The translations under genes and the position numbers were made by a program. A model generated the notes under the pieces. It was given only the letters and a program-made list of their open reading frames with translations. It was not told the origin of the DNA and made no database searches. From Cherax quadricarinatus (Eukaryota; Arthropoda; Malacostraca; Decapoda; Parastacidae): a stretch of DNA of 64,000 nt. This document shows positions 37,255 to 47,869 of this stretch, in pieces. The stretch lies in the NCBI RefSeq assembly GCF_038502225.1, contig NC_091292.1, positions 46,298,793 through 46,362,792 of the forward strand, in the 5' to 3' direction. Each line of letters starts with the position of its first letter. Positions within the stretch are counted from its first letter, which is position 1.

Positions 37255-37870
37255 CTACACTTGCACTGTTTTATCTCTCCTAAAGGTATATTTATGTTAA
37301 TGAGTGCGTGTATGACTGTCTCGGTTGGTCTTCCTGGCATAAAATTTATCTCATCCACTCTGAAGTATGCTGTGTACTGTTGCTTTGTGAGTAATTTTGT
37401 GTCTATGGATTCTGGTGGTCGTTTTGATAGTTTGGGCAGTAAGACTTGCTACATCCAGGTTGTTTTTCTGAGAACCGGGATGAAGTTCATGACAGTCTGT
37501 TCAGTGAGGAGGACCAACTGTTTGTCGATGCTGGTATCCTCTTTGGGTGTACTGTGTACGAGAAAAGTTTTCTGATTGCTACAGTGAACAATGTGTATTG
37601 TAAACTTACAGTTAAAAAATACCTCATCGATGTATTTATAATCTTCTAAAAGTTTTTCATCACTGCAAATTGTAGTGCTCGGTGGAAGGAATATATGATA
37701 TATCCCCAACTTGGTTTTGAGGTCAAGGTGGGAGAAGTAGTGCACAAGGTAATCCTTATTGGCTGATTTTCTTTATTCTTTGCATTTAAGAGTATCTCCA
37801 TCCTTGATGTGTAAGACATCCAGAAATCGTCAGGAGCCGTCTCTCTCTTCTTCTAATGTGAGCTGTATGA
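37255..37870 (-). pseudogene. Penelope-like element, RT C-terminal remnant
   Basis: On the minus strand, 37870-37745 reads PFIQLTLEEERDGS, a stop, then RFLDVLHIKDGDTLK, and continues as ANKDYLVHYFSHLDLKTK and CSDEKLLEDYKYIDEVFF. The FLDV...DG..L pattern followed by NKD.LVHYFSH is typical of the RT C-terminal region of Penelope-like elements. At least one stop and one frame change break it. The expected GIY-YIG endonuclease is not visible downstream here, although a GIY-YIG fragment of such an element occurs at 63300-63770. Moderate confidence, because the catalytic RT motifs lie outside this piece. Confidence 0.55.
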
Positions 37871-37889
37871 AGGGCTACATAAGGCTAAG

Positions 37890-38285
37890 TCATACAGAAT
37901 GATGGCTCTCATAAAGAAATTGGAGCTTGCATCAATAACTGGGCCTCTACCCTTCAATCAGAAGTGTTTGCCATTCTCCTTGCACTAAAATGCGTCCATG
38001 TATCTAGGGTTGATTCTCTGTCATCCATAAATGCTCTCAACTCATTAAATATAAATTGTGACATGCTTGTGTCAGAAGCCAGACACAGGTATGGTAGGAT
38101 TGTGGACAGTGGAGTCAGATTGCACATGCCGTGGATTCCATCTTACATTGGTCTTCAGATGCATGATAGAACTGATGATTTGGCTAAATTGTATGCTTTC
38201 AAAAAGGGAGTAGATTACAATTTTGGTTTGTCACTTAGCAGTTTGAGAGCAATAATACGAAAAGTACTTCAACTGACTTAAGACT
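37890..38285 (+). pseudogene. LINE RNase H domain fragment
   Basis: The frame reads GACINNWASTLQSEVFAILLAL, then VDSLSSINALN, then GVRLHMPWIPSYIGLQMHD and DDLAKLYA. These correspond to the SE helix, the DS motif and the W-IPSHIG plus D-LAK end of LINE-encoded RNase H, which removes RNA from the cDNA hybrid. The first catalytic Asp region is lost at the left edge. A stop at 38279-38281 and frame changes near 38380 separate it from the zinc knuckle. A short duplication (CACTACCGCCCGGCTCCGGCTG twice, 38385-38428) sits between them. Confidence 0.7.
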
Positions 38286-38469
38286 CATGGAGAGTGAAAC
38301 CAGTCAGTTCATCTATCATCATTCTGTCATGCAAGAGAAGCCACGTCTATGGTGCATCCAACAAGATAAGCAGACTCTTGGATGACACTACCGCCCGGCT
38401 CCGGCTGTCACTACCGCCCGGCTCCGGCTGGGTTAAAAGTATCTTTGGCAGGTTAAATCACCACCACCA

Positions 38470-39630
38470 GATGTAGACCAAACGAAATGTAAACTTTGTC
38501 AGTCGGACTATTGTCATACCCTGCGTCATTATGTACTGGAGTGCGTCACACCCTGCGTCATTATGTACTGGAGTGCGTCACACCATGCGCCATTATGTAC
38601 TGGAGTGCGTCACACCCTGCGCCATTATGTACAGGAGTTCGTCACACCCTGCGTCATTATGTACTGGAGTGCGTCACACCCTGCGTCATTATGTACTTGA
38701 GTGCGTCACACCCTGCGTCATTATGTACTGGAGTGCGTCACACCCTGCGTCATTATGTACGGGAGTGCGTCACACCCTGCGCCATTATGTACAGGAGTTC
38801 GTCACACCCTGCGTCATTATGTACTGGAGTTCGTCACACCCTGCGTCATTATGTACTGGAGTGCGTCACACCCTGCGCCATTATGTACAGGAGTTCGTCA
38901 CACCCTGCGTCATTATGTACTGGAGTTCGTCACACTCTGCGTCATTATGTACTGGAGTGCGTCACACCCTGCGTCATTATGTACTTGAGTGCGTCACACC
39001 CTGCGTCATTATGTACTTGAGTGCGTCACACCCTGCGTCATTATGTACTGGAGTGCGTCACACCCTGCGTCATTATGTGCTGGAGTGCGTCACACCTTGC
39101 GTCAGTATGTACTGGAGTGCGTCACACCTTGCGTCATTATGTACTGGAGTGCGTCACACCTTGCGTCAGTATGTACTGGAGTGCGTCACACCCTGCGTCA
39201 TTATGTACTGGAGTGCGTCACACCCTGCGTCATTATGTACTGGAGTGCGTCACACCCTGCGTCATTATGTACTGGAGTGCGTCACACCTTGCGTCAGTAT
39301 GTACTGGAGTGCGTCACACCTTGCGTCATTATGTACTGGAGTGCGTCACACCTTGCGTCAGTATGTACTGGAGTGCGTCACACCCTGCGTCATTATGTAC
39401 TGGAGTGCGTCACACCCTGCGTCATTATGTACTGGAGTGCGTCACACCCTGCGTCATTATGTACTGGAGTGCGTCACACCCTGCGTCATTATGTACTGGA
39501 GTGCGATAAAATTAATGAATTCAGAGACAACTCACTCAGAAATGTTCAAGATATGTCAAAGTATTTTATCCACAGTGGTATATTACAGACCATTCTGGAG
39601 AAATACCCTGACTTTGCTAGCTGTAAATAA
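38470..39630 (+). pseudogene. LINE C-terminal zinc knuckle with in-frame repeat expansion
   Basis: From 38470 the frame reads DVDQTKCKLCQSDYC and HTLRHYVLEC, a C-x2-C...H-x4-C knuckle. After the repeat array it resumes in the same frame at 39490 as LECDKINEFRDNSLRNV and ends PDFASCK and TAA at 39628. The array inserts exactly 960 bp (30 extra copies of 32 bp, 320 codons), so the downstream frame is preserved. A few units carry a TGA from a GG to TG change (for example near 38698), so the full frame is not open now. The expanded part would repeat 32 residues per three units, with HTLRHYVLEC in each. Confidence 0.75.
38521..39512. repeat. 32-bp minisatellite, 31 units, derived from LINE coding sequence
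   Basis: Exact 32-bp period from 38521 to 39481 (unit start CTGCGTCATTATGTAC). Variants: CGCC for CGTC, GTTC for GTGC, CAGG for CTGG, and CAGT for CATT. The variants occur in ordered blocks (for example repeated pairs near 39090-39370), indicating block duplication. The founding unit is the codons for HTLRHYVLEC of the LINE zinc knuckle. Confidence 0.95.
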
Positions 39631-39638
39631 AGCATTAC

Positions 39639-39641
<3 letters not shown>

Positions 39642-39676
<35 letters not shown>

Positions 39677-39780
39677 TGTGTGGGTGTGTGTATGTGTGTG
39701 TGTGTGTATGTGTGTGCTTGTTTGTGTGTTTGCATGTGTATTTGTGTACTCACATATGTGCGAGTGCGTGTACTCACCTA

Positions 39781-39814
<34 letters not shown>

Positions 39815-39836
39815 CACCTATTTGTACTCACCTATT
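39642..39836. repeat. (GT)n-rich tract with TACTCACCTATTTG copies
   Basis: Interrupted GT repeat following the LINE end; toward the right it contains three TACTCACCTATTTG copies, which are the 3' terminal repeats of the next LINE. Confidence 0.85.
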
Positions 39837-40192
39837 TGTGGTTGCAGGGGTCGAGTCCTAGCTCCTGGCCCCGCCTCTTCACCGGTTGCTACTAGGCCCT
39901 CTCTCTCCCCGCTCCATGAGCTTTATCAAACCTCGTCTTAAAACTGTGTATGGTTCCTGCCTCCACTACGTCATTTTCTAGGCTATTCCACTGCCTTACA
40001 ACTCTATGACTGAAGAAATACTTCCTACTATCTCTCTGACTCATTTGTGTCTTCAACTTCCAATTGTGGCCTCTTGTTTCTGTGTCCCCTCCCTGGAACA
40101 TCCTGTCTTTGTCCACCTTGTCTATTCCACGCAGTATTTTATATGTCGTTATCATGTCTCCCCTGACCCTCCTGTCCTCCAGTGTGGTCAGG

Positions 40193-40194
<2 letters not shown>
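39811..40194 (-). mobile_element. CR1/L2-like LINE 3' fragment (family D)
   Basis: Minus-strand frame 39892-40269 includes RRVRGDMITTYKILRGID, ETRGHNWKLKT, RKYFFSHRVVRQWNSL and FKTRFDKA, the usual C-terminal end of CR1/L2-type reverse transcriptase ORFs. The copy is truncated at about 40194, next to a (GT)n tract, and retains the 3' end. It is distinct in sequence from families A and B. Confidence 0.8.
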
Positions 40195-40241
<47 letters not shown>

Positions 40242-40248
40242 TGTGTGA
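40195..40248. repeat. (GT)n microsatellite
   Basis: Pure GT tract with one TTT interruption near its right end. Confidence 0.95.
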
Positions 40249-41536
40249 ACCAACAATTAATATTTGCACCGATAACTCATTACAGTTGTGACCGTGTGTT
40301 GACGTGTCTCTGATTCCTGGAGATACAGTGAGTTGGGCAGCTTTTGCATTAATGTAGAAAATTTAAGTCGGTCACGATGCTGGATACAATGATTAGACAG
40401 GCTGGCAATGGTGAAAAATGTACCTGAGTTCTACTAGCTTCTGTCATTAAGCCTATGAAGCAGGTGGTCTTATTGGATTTAAGGCTCCTCATTGCTGTGT
40501 GCCTCTCACCTTCTGATGTCCTCAGCAGCGTGTAGGGAACTGGTGCTACATGAGGACTTATTGAGTTGGGCAGCATGAAAAAAAAAATTTCTCGACTGTA
40601 AAGGAATGGGCACTTTTTTGTAGCATAGATACAGAATGGTATAGGAAATTGATAATCATAGTGGAGAAGGTGAGCGAGTGTAGCTCTGGGTGCCACCATT
40701 TCCTCAATGTAGCCATTAAAAAAGTTCTTCCTGTTACCGGTGCTGGATGATTTCAAGAAGATCATTATCCTACGACACGCTATTTGACTTAGATATGTGA
40801 ACAACATCTTGGTCTTTATTCCTAAGTCTCACTCATTTCAGACTCATGTCAGATAGCATGGCTCCTATGTCGTGATACATTCTTGACATTTCTAGCTATT
40901 TTTTTTTTTTCACTGCCTGGCAATTAAAAATCACTATTAACTGTTTGATTATAAATAGTTTGTATGCTCAGTACGACAGTGTGGATCATAGTAGTGGCCT
41001 TCATTTACTAGTCTACTGCTCATTTTTGAGTGAAAGAGTTTTAACGATTCGTATGTGACTTAATTCAAGAATTTTTGGCATTTTGTCGGGGAGTTATACA
41101 AGAAGCACTGACATTTATGAATGATATAGACACTGACAGTATCCTCTCCATACTATCTTAGTTAACTACTACGAACTTCTACACAATCTAGAGAACCTCT
41201 AGGATGGTCAACACTAGCATCCCAAACATTGATACCAGGACCGGTATCAAAAACAGCTCCAGTAGTTTCTGATGAACTCTTAATCACAGAAACCTCTGCC
41301 AGCAGATGTTACTGTACAACTCGACTGCTTTATCAACAGTTATCGATTTTATGGTTAGATATACACACTGGCTTGTTTTATAAAATTTAAAAAAAACTGA
41401 ACATGAAATTCGTTGCATAATTTGCCTTAAGAAGGTTTTGTGAGTCTGTAGGTGCCTGCCGGACCGGAAATGAAGTCAGTGTTAAAAAATAATCAAATCT
41501 CTAATGTAATTTACACCAGCTCTTTAGCTGCGTTGG
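40249..41536. other. Unique-looking sequence, no gene supported
   Basis: A 152-codon frame exists on the minus strand at 40349-40807, but it shows no domain, no compositional support and contains homopolymer-encoded FFF and similar. I see nothing else here. Confidence 0.5.
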
Positions 41537-42256
41537 GTACCTGGAGTTTACCTGGAGTTACCTGGAGAGAGTTCCGGGGGTCAACGCCCCCGCGGCCCGG
41601 TCTGTGACCAGGCCTCCTGGTGGATCAGAGCCTGATCTACAGGCTGTTGCTGCTGGCTGCACGCAAACCAACGTACGAGCCACAGCCCGGCTGGTCAGGA
41701 ACCGACTTTAGGTGCTTGTCCAGTGCCAGCTTGAAGACTGCCAGGGATCTGTTGGTAATCCCCTTTATGTATGCTGGGAGGCAGTTGAACAGTCTCGGGC
41801 CCTTGACACTTATTGTATGGTCTCTTAACGTGCTAGTGACACCCCCTGCTTTTCACTGGGGGGATGTTGCATCGTCCGCCAAGTCTTTTGCTTTCGTAGT
41901 GAGTTATTTTCGTGTGCAAGTTCGGTACTAATCCCTCTAGGATTTTCCAGGTGTATTTAATCATGTATCTCTCCCGCCTGCGTCCCAGGGAATACAGGTT
42001 CAGGAACTTCAAGCCCTCCCAGTAATTGAGGTGTTTTATCTCCGTTATGCGCGCCGTGAAAGTTCTCTGTACATTTTCTAGGTCAGCAATTTCACCTGCC
42101 TTGAAAGGTGCTGTTAGTGTGCAGCAATATTCCAGCCTAGATAGAACAAGCGACCTGAAGAGTGTCATCATGGGCTTGGCCTCCATAGTTTTGAAGGTTC
42201 TCATTATCCATCCTGTCATTTTTCTAGCAGATGCGGTTGATACAATGTTATGAAAA
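41537..42256 (-). mobile_element. CR1-like LINE copy A3, 5'-truncated
   Basis: Minus-strand 3' end of family A. The frame at 41833-42291 has MTGWIMRTFKTMEAKPMMTL, SLVLSRLEYCCTLTAPF, YWEGLKFLNLYSLGRRRERY and GRRCNIPPVKSRG. The 3' end carries two to three direct TACCTGGAGTT repeats (41537-41570), as in CR1 termini. This is the best preserved C-terminal piece of the family in the window. Confidence 0.85.
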
Positions 42257-42892
42257 ACTGTGAAGATTCTGCTTCTTCTGAACCAAAACATCTGCTAATT
42301 AGATACAACTAAGAGAATCAGTGATATATAAATGGCAACGATTGATCCATAAAATATCATAGAATACATAATAATATTTTCACTATCCATTCTTATTTTT
42401 TTTCCTAAAATGTTGTGACATACTCGGTTACTAGTTAGATCCAACATTTATGCTTATAAATATTACTGAAATCAAAATATTGCTGCCTGGAATATATATC
42501 ACAAGTGAATCAATTTTTTTTAATATTTTTGGACACCTGCTTATTAGGAGACAGTTTGTGTGGGTTGACAGTATAACATCCTGGGCAGATGTTCATGATG
42601 CTTCTTTGTGATCTTTCAGAGTATATTTCAGTGTAGCTGCTGTAGATTCGCAATCTTCACCTGCCGGTATATACAACAGGTGGTGCTTAAGTTGTCTTGT
42701 GTTCTTCACCTGCTAGAGCATACAGCAACATTACTGGCAGGTGTTGTTAGAGGCAGTGTGTGAGTTGATGGAGGATTCGGGTCTTCTCCTACCTTGAACT
42801 GTAGCAAGATCACCAGATAAGTAGCAACGAAACTTGCAATCTGCGAAAGACAATAATATCAATAATTTATAAGTGCAACAGAAGACCAGCCA

Positions 42893-42895
<3 letters not shown>
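42257..42895. other. Spacer, nothing recognised
   Basis: AT-rich sequence without supported features. Confidence 0.5.
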
Positions 42896-42991
<96 letters not shown>

Positions 42992-43004
42992 TTATTTATT
43001 ATTA
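42896..43004. repeat. (TA)n tract with TTTA tail
   Basis: TA tract to 42987 then TTTA/TTAT repeats, directly against the 3' end of the RTE-type LINE. Confidence 0.95.
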
Positions 43005-43244
43005 TCACACTGGCCGATTCCCACCAAGGCAGGGTGGCCCGAAAAAAGAAAAACTTTCACCATCATTCACTCCATCACTGTCTTGCCAGAAGGGTGCTTT
43101 ACACTACAGTTTTTAAACTGCAACATTAACACCCCTCCATCAGAGTGCAGACACTGTACTTCCCATCTCCAGGACTCAAGTCCGGCCTGCCAGTTTCCAT
43201 GAATCCCTTCATAAATGTTACTTTGCTCACACTCCAACAGCACG

Positions 43245-44953
43245 TCAAGTATTAAAAACCATTTGTCTCCATTCACTCCAATCAAACAAGCTCACGCATG
43301 CCTGCTGGAAGTCCAAGCCCCTCGCAAACAAAACCTCCTTTACCCCCTCCCTCCAACCTTTCCTAGGCCGACCCCTACCCCGCCTTCCTTTCACTTCAGA
43401 CTGATACACTCTTGAAGTCATTCTGTTTCGCTCCATTCTCTCTACATGTCCGAACCACCTCAACAACCCTTCCTCAGCCCTCTGGACAACAGTTTTGGTA
43501 ATCCCGCACCTCCTCCCAACTTCCAAACTACACATTGCCCTCAGACATGACATCTCCACTGCCTCAAGCCTTCTCCTCGCTGTAACATTCATCAACCATG
43601 CTTCACACCCATATAAGAGCGTTGGTAAAACTATACTCTCATACATTCCACTCTTTGCCTCCAAGGACAAAGTTCTTTGTCTCCATAGACTCCTAAGTGC
43701 ACCGCTCACCCTTTTCCCCTCATCAATTCTATGATTCACCTCATCTTTCATAGACTCATCCGCTGACACGTTCACTCCCAAATATCTGAATACATTCACC
43801 TCCTCCATATTCTCTCCCTCCAATCTGATATCAAATCTTTCATCACCTAATCTTTTTGTTATCCTCATAACCTTACTCTTTCCTGTATTCACTTTTAATT
43901 TTCTTCTTTTGCATACCCTACCAAATTCATCCACCAACCTCTGCAACTTCTCTTCAGAATCTCCCAAGAGCACAGTATCATCAGCAAAGAGCAACTGTGA
44001 CAACTCCCACTTTATGTGTGATTCTTTATCTTTTAACTCCACGCCTCTTGCCAAGACCCTCGCATTTACTTCTCTTACAATCCCTTCTATAAATATATTA
44101 AACAACCACGGTGGTATCACACATCCTTGTCTAAGGCCTACTTTTACTGGGAAATAATCTCCCTTTTTCCTACATACTCTAACTTGAGCCTCACTATCCT
44201 CGTAAAAACTCTTCACTGCTTTCAGTAACCTACCTCCTACACCATACACCTGCAACATCTGCCACATTGCCCCTTTATCCACCATGTCATACGCCTTTTC
44301 CAAATCCATAAATGCCACAAAAACCTCTTTTGCTTATCTAAATACTGTTCACTTATATGTTTCACTGTAAACACCTGGTCCACACACCCCCTACCTATCC
44401 TAAAGCCTTCTTGTTCATCTGCTATCCTATTCTCCGTCTTACTCTTAATTCTTTCAATAATAACTCTACCATACACTTTACCAGGTATACTCAACAGACT
44501 TATCCCCCTATAATTTTTGCACTCTCTTTTGTCCCCTTTGCCTTTATACAAAGGAACTATGCATGCTCTCTGCCAATCCCTAGGTACCTTACCCTCTTCC
44601 ATACATTTATTAAATAATAGCACCAACCACTCCAAAACTATATCCACACCTGCTTTTAACATTTCTATCTTTATCCCATCAATCCCGGCTGCCTTACCCC
44701 CTTTCATTTTACCTACTGCCTCACGAACTTCCCCCACACTCACAACTGGCTCTTCCTCACTCCTACAAGATGTTATTCCTCCTTGCCCTATACACGAAAT
44801 CACAGCTTCCCTATCTTCGTCAACATTTAACAATTCCTCAATATATTCCCTCCATCTTCCCAATACCTCTAACTCTCCATTTAGTAACTCTCCTCTCCTA
44901 TTTTTAACTGACAAATCCATTTGTTCTCTAGGCTTCCTCAACTTGTTAATCAC
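43245..44953 (-). pseudogene. RTE-type reverse transcriptase and C-terminal region
   Basis: Two overlapping minus-strand frames. The first (44953-44237) carries KGGKAAGIDGIKIEML, WQRACIVPLYKGKGDK and CKNYRGISLLSIPGKVYGR (fingers). The second (44318-43245) carries FMDLEKAYDMVD (palm Asp), LRQGCVIPPWLFNIFIEG and LLFADDTVLL (FADD catalytic pair), then VNVFRYLGV, LPTLLYGCEAW, LRAMC, RWFGHVERM and RGRGRPRKGW. A shift near 44320 separates them. The protein would make cDNA by target-primed reverse transcription. All key residues are visible, so decay is recent apart from the frameshifts. Confidence 0.85.
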
Positions 44954-45119
44954 ACTCCAAAACTTTTTCTTATTTTCAACAAAATTGTTGATAACATCTC
45001 ACCCACTCTCTCATTTGCTCTCTTTTTACATTGCTTCACCACTCTCTTAACCTCTCTCTTTTTCTCCATATACTCTTCCCTCCTTGCATCACTTCTACTT
45101 TGTAAAAACTTCTCATGTG

Positions 45120-46140
45120 CTAACCTTTTCTCCATTCCACCAATCGCTCCTCTTCCCTCCCGCACCCACCTTTCTGACCACAAACTTCTGCTGAACACTC
45201 TAACACTACATTTTTAAACCTACCCCATATCTCTTCGACCCCATTGCCTATGCTCTCAATAGCCCATCTATCCTCCAATAGCTGTTTATATCTTATCCTA
45301 ACTGCCTCCTCTTTTAGTTTATAAACCTTCACTTCTCTCTTATCTGATGCTTCTGTTCTCCTTGTATCCCATCTACCTTTTACTCTCAGTGTAGCTACAA
45401 CTAGAAAGTGATCTGATATATATGTGGCCCCACTATAAACATGTACATCCTGAAGTCTACTCAACAGTCTTTTATCTACCAATACATAATCCAACAAACT
45501 ACTGTCATTTCGCCCTACATCATATCTTGTATATTTATTTATCCTCTTTTTCTTAAAATATGTATTACCTATATCTAAACCCCTTTCTATACAAAGTTCA
45601 ATCAAAGGGCTCCCATTATCATTTACACCTGGCACCCCAAACTTACCTACCACACCCTCTCTAAAAGTTTCTCCTACTTTAGCATTCAGGTCCCCTACCA
45701 CAATTACTCTCTCACTTGGTTCAAAGGCTCCTATACATTCACTTAACATCTCCCAAAATCTCTCTCTCTCCTCTACATTCCTCTCTTCTCCAGGTGCATT
45801 CACGCTTATTATGACCCACTTTTCGCATTCAACCTTTACTTTAATCCACATAATTCTTGAATTTACACATTCATATTCTCTGTTCTCTTTCCATAACTGA
45901 TCTTTCAACATTACTGCTACCCCTTCCTTAGCTCTAACTCTCTCAGATACTCAGATTTAATCCCATTTATTTCCCCCCCACCGAAACTCCCCTACCCCCT
46001 TCAGCTTTGTTTCGCTTAGGGCCAGGACATCCAACTTCTTTTCATTCATAACATCAGTAATCATCTGTTTCTTGTCATCCGTACTACATCCACGCACATT
46101 CAAGCATCCAAGTTTTATAAAGTTTTTCTTCTCTTTTTCA
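45120..46140 (-). pseudogene. RTE-type endonuclease domain (APE-like)
   Basis: The start of the domain (46140-45950, minus) reads LGCLNVRG, MITDVMNEKKLDVLALSETK, with a frame change near 45950. The 45911-45120 frame gives SVNAPGEERNVEERERFWE, VIVVGDLNAKVG (the GDLN motif), LDYVLVDKR and YISDHFLVVA (SDH motif). These are the catalytic landmarks of AP-like LINE endonucleases. A linker follows in another frame at 45198-44950. Confidence 0.85.
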
Positions 46141-46532
46141 GTAAATGTCTACAGGAGAAGGGGTTACTAGCCCATTCCTCCCGGCATTTTAGTCTTCTCA
46201 TACGACACGCATGGCTTACGGAGGAAAGATTCTTTTCCACTTCCCCATGGACAATAGAAGAAATAAAAAAGAACAAGAGCTATTTAGAAAAAGGAGAAAA
46301 ACCTAGAGGTATGTATATATATATAGATGCATGTGCGTGTCTGTGAAGTGTGACCAAAGTGTAAGTAGGAGTAGCAAGATATCCCTGTTATCTAGCGTGT
46401 TTATGAGACAGAAAAAGAAAACAGCAATCCTACTATCATTCAAAACAGTTACAGGTTTCTGTTTCACAGTCATCTGGCAGGACGGTAGTACTTCCCTGGG
46501 TGGTTGCTGTCTACCAACCTACTACCTACCTA

Positions 46533-46534
<2 letters not shown>

Positions 46535-46627
<93 letters not shown>
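46535..46627. repeat. (TA)n microsatellite
   Basis: Pure TA tract at the 5' edge of the RTE-type LINE. Confidence 0.95.
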
Positions 46628-46630
<3 letters not shown>

Positions 46631-46775
46631 AAACAACCACTCTGAAAAAATAGAGAAATTCCAAGCGCGTTCGTGACCACTCACATTATCAAGGAACCAT
46701 AGTTCCTTGATAATGTGAGTGGTCACGAAAGCGCTTGGAATTTCTCTATTTTTTCAGAGTGGTTGTTTTGCATAT
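46626..46775. repeat. Near-perfect palindrome of about 150 bp
   Basis: Left arm 46626-46697 (GCAAAACAACCACTCTGAAA...) and right arm 46702-46774 (...TTTCAGAGTGGTTGTTTTGC) are reverse complements with only a few differences, such as CGCGTTCGTG against CACGAAAGCG. The centre is near 46700 with almost no loop. It would form a long hairpin or cruciform. It lies between two TA tracts. Confidence 0.9.
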
Positions 46776-46805
46776 TCCAAAATCACCTGTTTACTGTGAT
46801 CTTAT

Positions 46806-46808
<3 letters not shown>

Positions 46809-46889
<81 letters not shown>
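46809..46889. repeat. (TA)n microsatellite
   Basis: Pure TA tract; forms the left flank of the MITE. Confidence 0.95.
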
Positions 46890-46893
<4 letters not shown>

Positions 46894-47276
46894 GTGCCGA
46901 ATAGGCAGAACTTGCGATCTTGGCTTAAATAGCAACGTTCATCTTGCCATATAGGACAAGTGAAAATTTGTATATGCAATAATTTCGCCAAAATCATTCA
47001 GAACCTAACGAAAAAAATATATTTCACTGTGTTTGTTTAGTGTTAAATTACTGTAAACAAATCTAAAATATATTTAGTTGGGTTAGGCTAAAATAAATTG
47101 CTCTTGTTATAATAAGGTTAGGTTAGTTTTCTAAGATTCTTTTGGTGCAAAATTAAAAATTTTTACATTAACATTAATGAAAAAAAATATATCTTTAAAC
47201 GTATAAGAGAAAATTTTAGAAAGGACTTAATTTTAAATGAGTTCTTGCTAATTGACCAGTTTTACTTATTCGGCAC

Positions 47277-47280
<4 letters not shown>
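46890..47280. mobile_element. MITE of 391 bp with TGTCGTGCCGAATA inverted ends
   Basis: Left terminus TGTCGTGCCGAATAGGCAG and right terminus, read in reverse complement, TGTCGTGCCGAATAAGTAA form terminal inverted repeats of at least 14 exact bases with further partial match. The interior is AT-rich and non-coding. It is flanked on both sides by TA, as expected for Tc1/mariner-type transposition, and sits in what would be one continuous TA tract if it were removed. Confidence 0.85.

Positions 47281-47363
<83 letters not shown>
47281..47363. repeat. (TA)n microsatellite
   Basis: Pure TA tract; right flank of the MITE. Confidence 0.95.
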
Positions 47364-47365
<2 letters not shown>

Positions 47366-47366
<1 letters not shown>

Positions 47367-47570
47367 GAATTCGAAAGAACAGGTGAAATATTCACAAACA
47401 CTGATCTCTGGCTGAAGGAGACTCGAATCTACGAACCTTGGAACAAGGTACGCAGTGCTTTTCCAACCTAGCTACACTGGTCCAATACCTTGGCGCCTAG
47501 CTCACGCTAGACGTTGATCCAAGGCAGCCAGCTTTCAAGCAGGAGGCATGCTGATGTTAGCAGTCAAAGT
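47366..47570 (-). mobile_element. tRNA-derived SINE, second family (copy 1)
   Basis: On the minus strand the segment near 47472-47413 resembles a tRNA head with a B box GATTCGAGTCTC and an A-box-like TAGCTAGGTTGGAAAAGC. It is clearly homologous to 54972-55168 and 55204-55425 through the shared GTGAAATATTCAC, GAGACTCGAA and CCAAGGCAGCCAGC blocks. It has no sequence in common with the SINE at 35390. Confidence 0.7.
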
Positions 47571-47869
47571 GGCATCATCTTTGTGCAGGCTGTTCACTGA
47601 AGCTGACACAAGTCAGACAGTCGCCTGCCGACAGGGCTATAGCGGATTGATAAGTGTCATTCTCTCGACAGTTGGAGTTATAGCAGAGGTTAGTCTGTGC
47701 ATCCTCAGACTGGTTATCTACATTTAACTGCACTCTGATGGTCAGGAAGTGAAATGGAACGAGTGTCAACGGGGGATCATAGCAGGTACGACTCAGCTTT
47801 GTGTACAAGAGGCTCAAATACTAGTGATTGATGCCTGAACTGACTAATGTCGGTTGTCAGTGGTCAAGG
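47571..47869. other. Spacer, nothing recognised
   Basis: Short frames only; no repeat similarity noticed. Confidence 0.4.

Larger units (their letters stand above)
37890..39640 (+). mobile_element. I-group LINE 3' end: RNase H, zinc knuckle, minisatellite
   Basis: The 3' part of a plus-strand LINE, starting inside an RNase H domain and ending with a stop at 39628-39630 and an overlapping AATAAA, followed by a GT repeat. Between the domains sits a 31-copy 32-bp tandem repeat. RNase H after the RT is typical of the I group of LINEs. RT and endonuclease are missing, and a Penelope-like remnant joins on the left in the opposite orientation. Confidence 0.75.
43005..46534 (-). mobile_element. RTE-type LINE, nearly full length, frameshifted (family C)
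   Basis: A 3.5-kb minus-strand element with a 5' region (46534-46140), endonuclease (46140 to about 45100), RT (44953-43600), C-terminal part (to 43245) and a 3' untranslated region ending CCACC...GGCCAG near 43010. It has only one main ORF, as RTE elements do. Frame changes near 45950, 45180, 44960 and 44320 disable it. Both ends touch (TA)n tracts. The 3' part is repeated at 233-1296. Confidence 0.85.

Noticed and set aside
38531..39895. A 454-codon frame as a real protein gene
   Set aside because: It is the periodic translation of the 32-bp minisatellite running into a GT microsatellite. All three frames are open for the same reason, and it is out of frame with the LINE that contains the repeat.
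40349..40807. A 152-codon minus-strand frame as a hypothetical gene
   Set aside because: No start context, domain, repeat or neighbour supports it; the length is within chance for this amount of sequence.
46809..47363. One large element including both TA tracts
   Set aside because: The MITE's inverted ends define a precise 391-bp unit; the TA tracts lie outside it.
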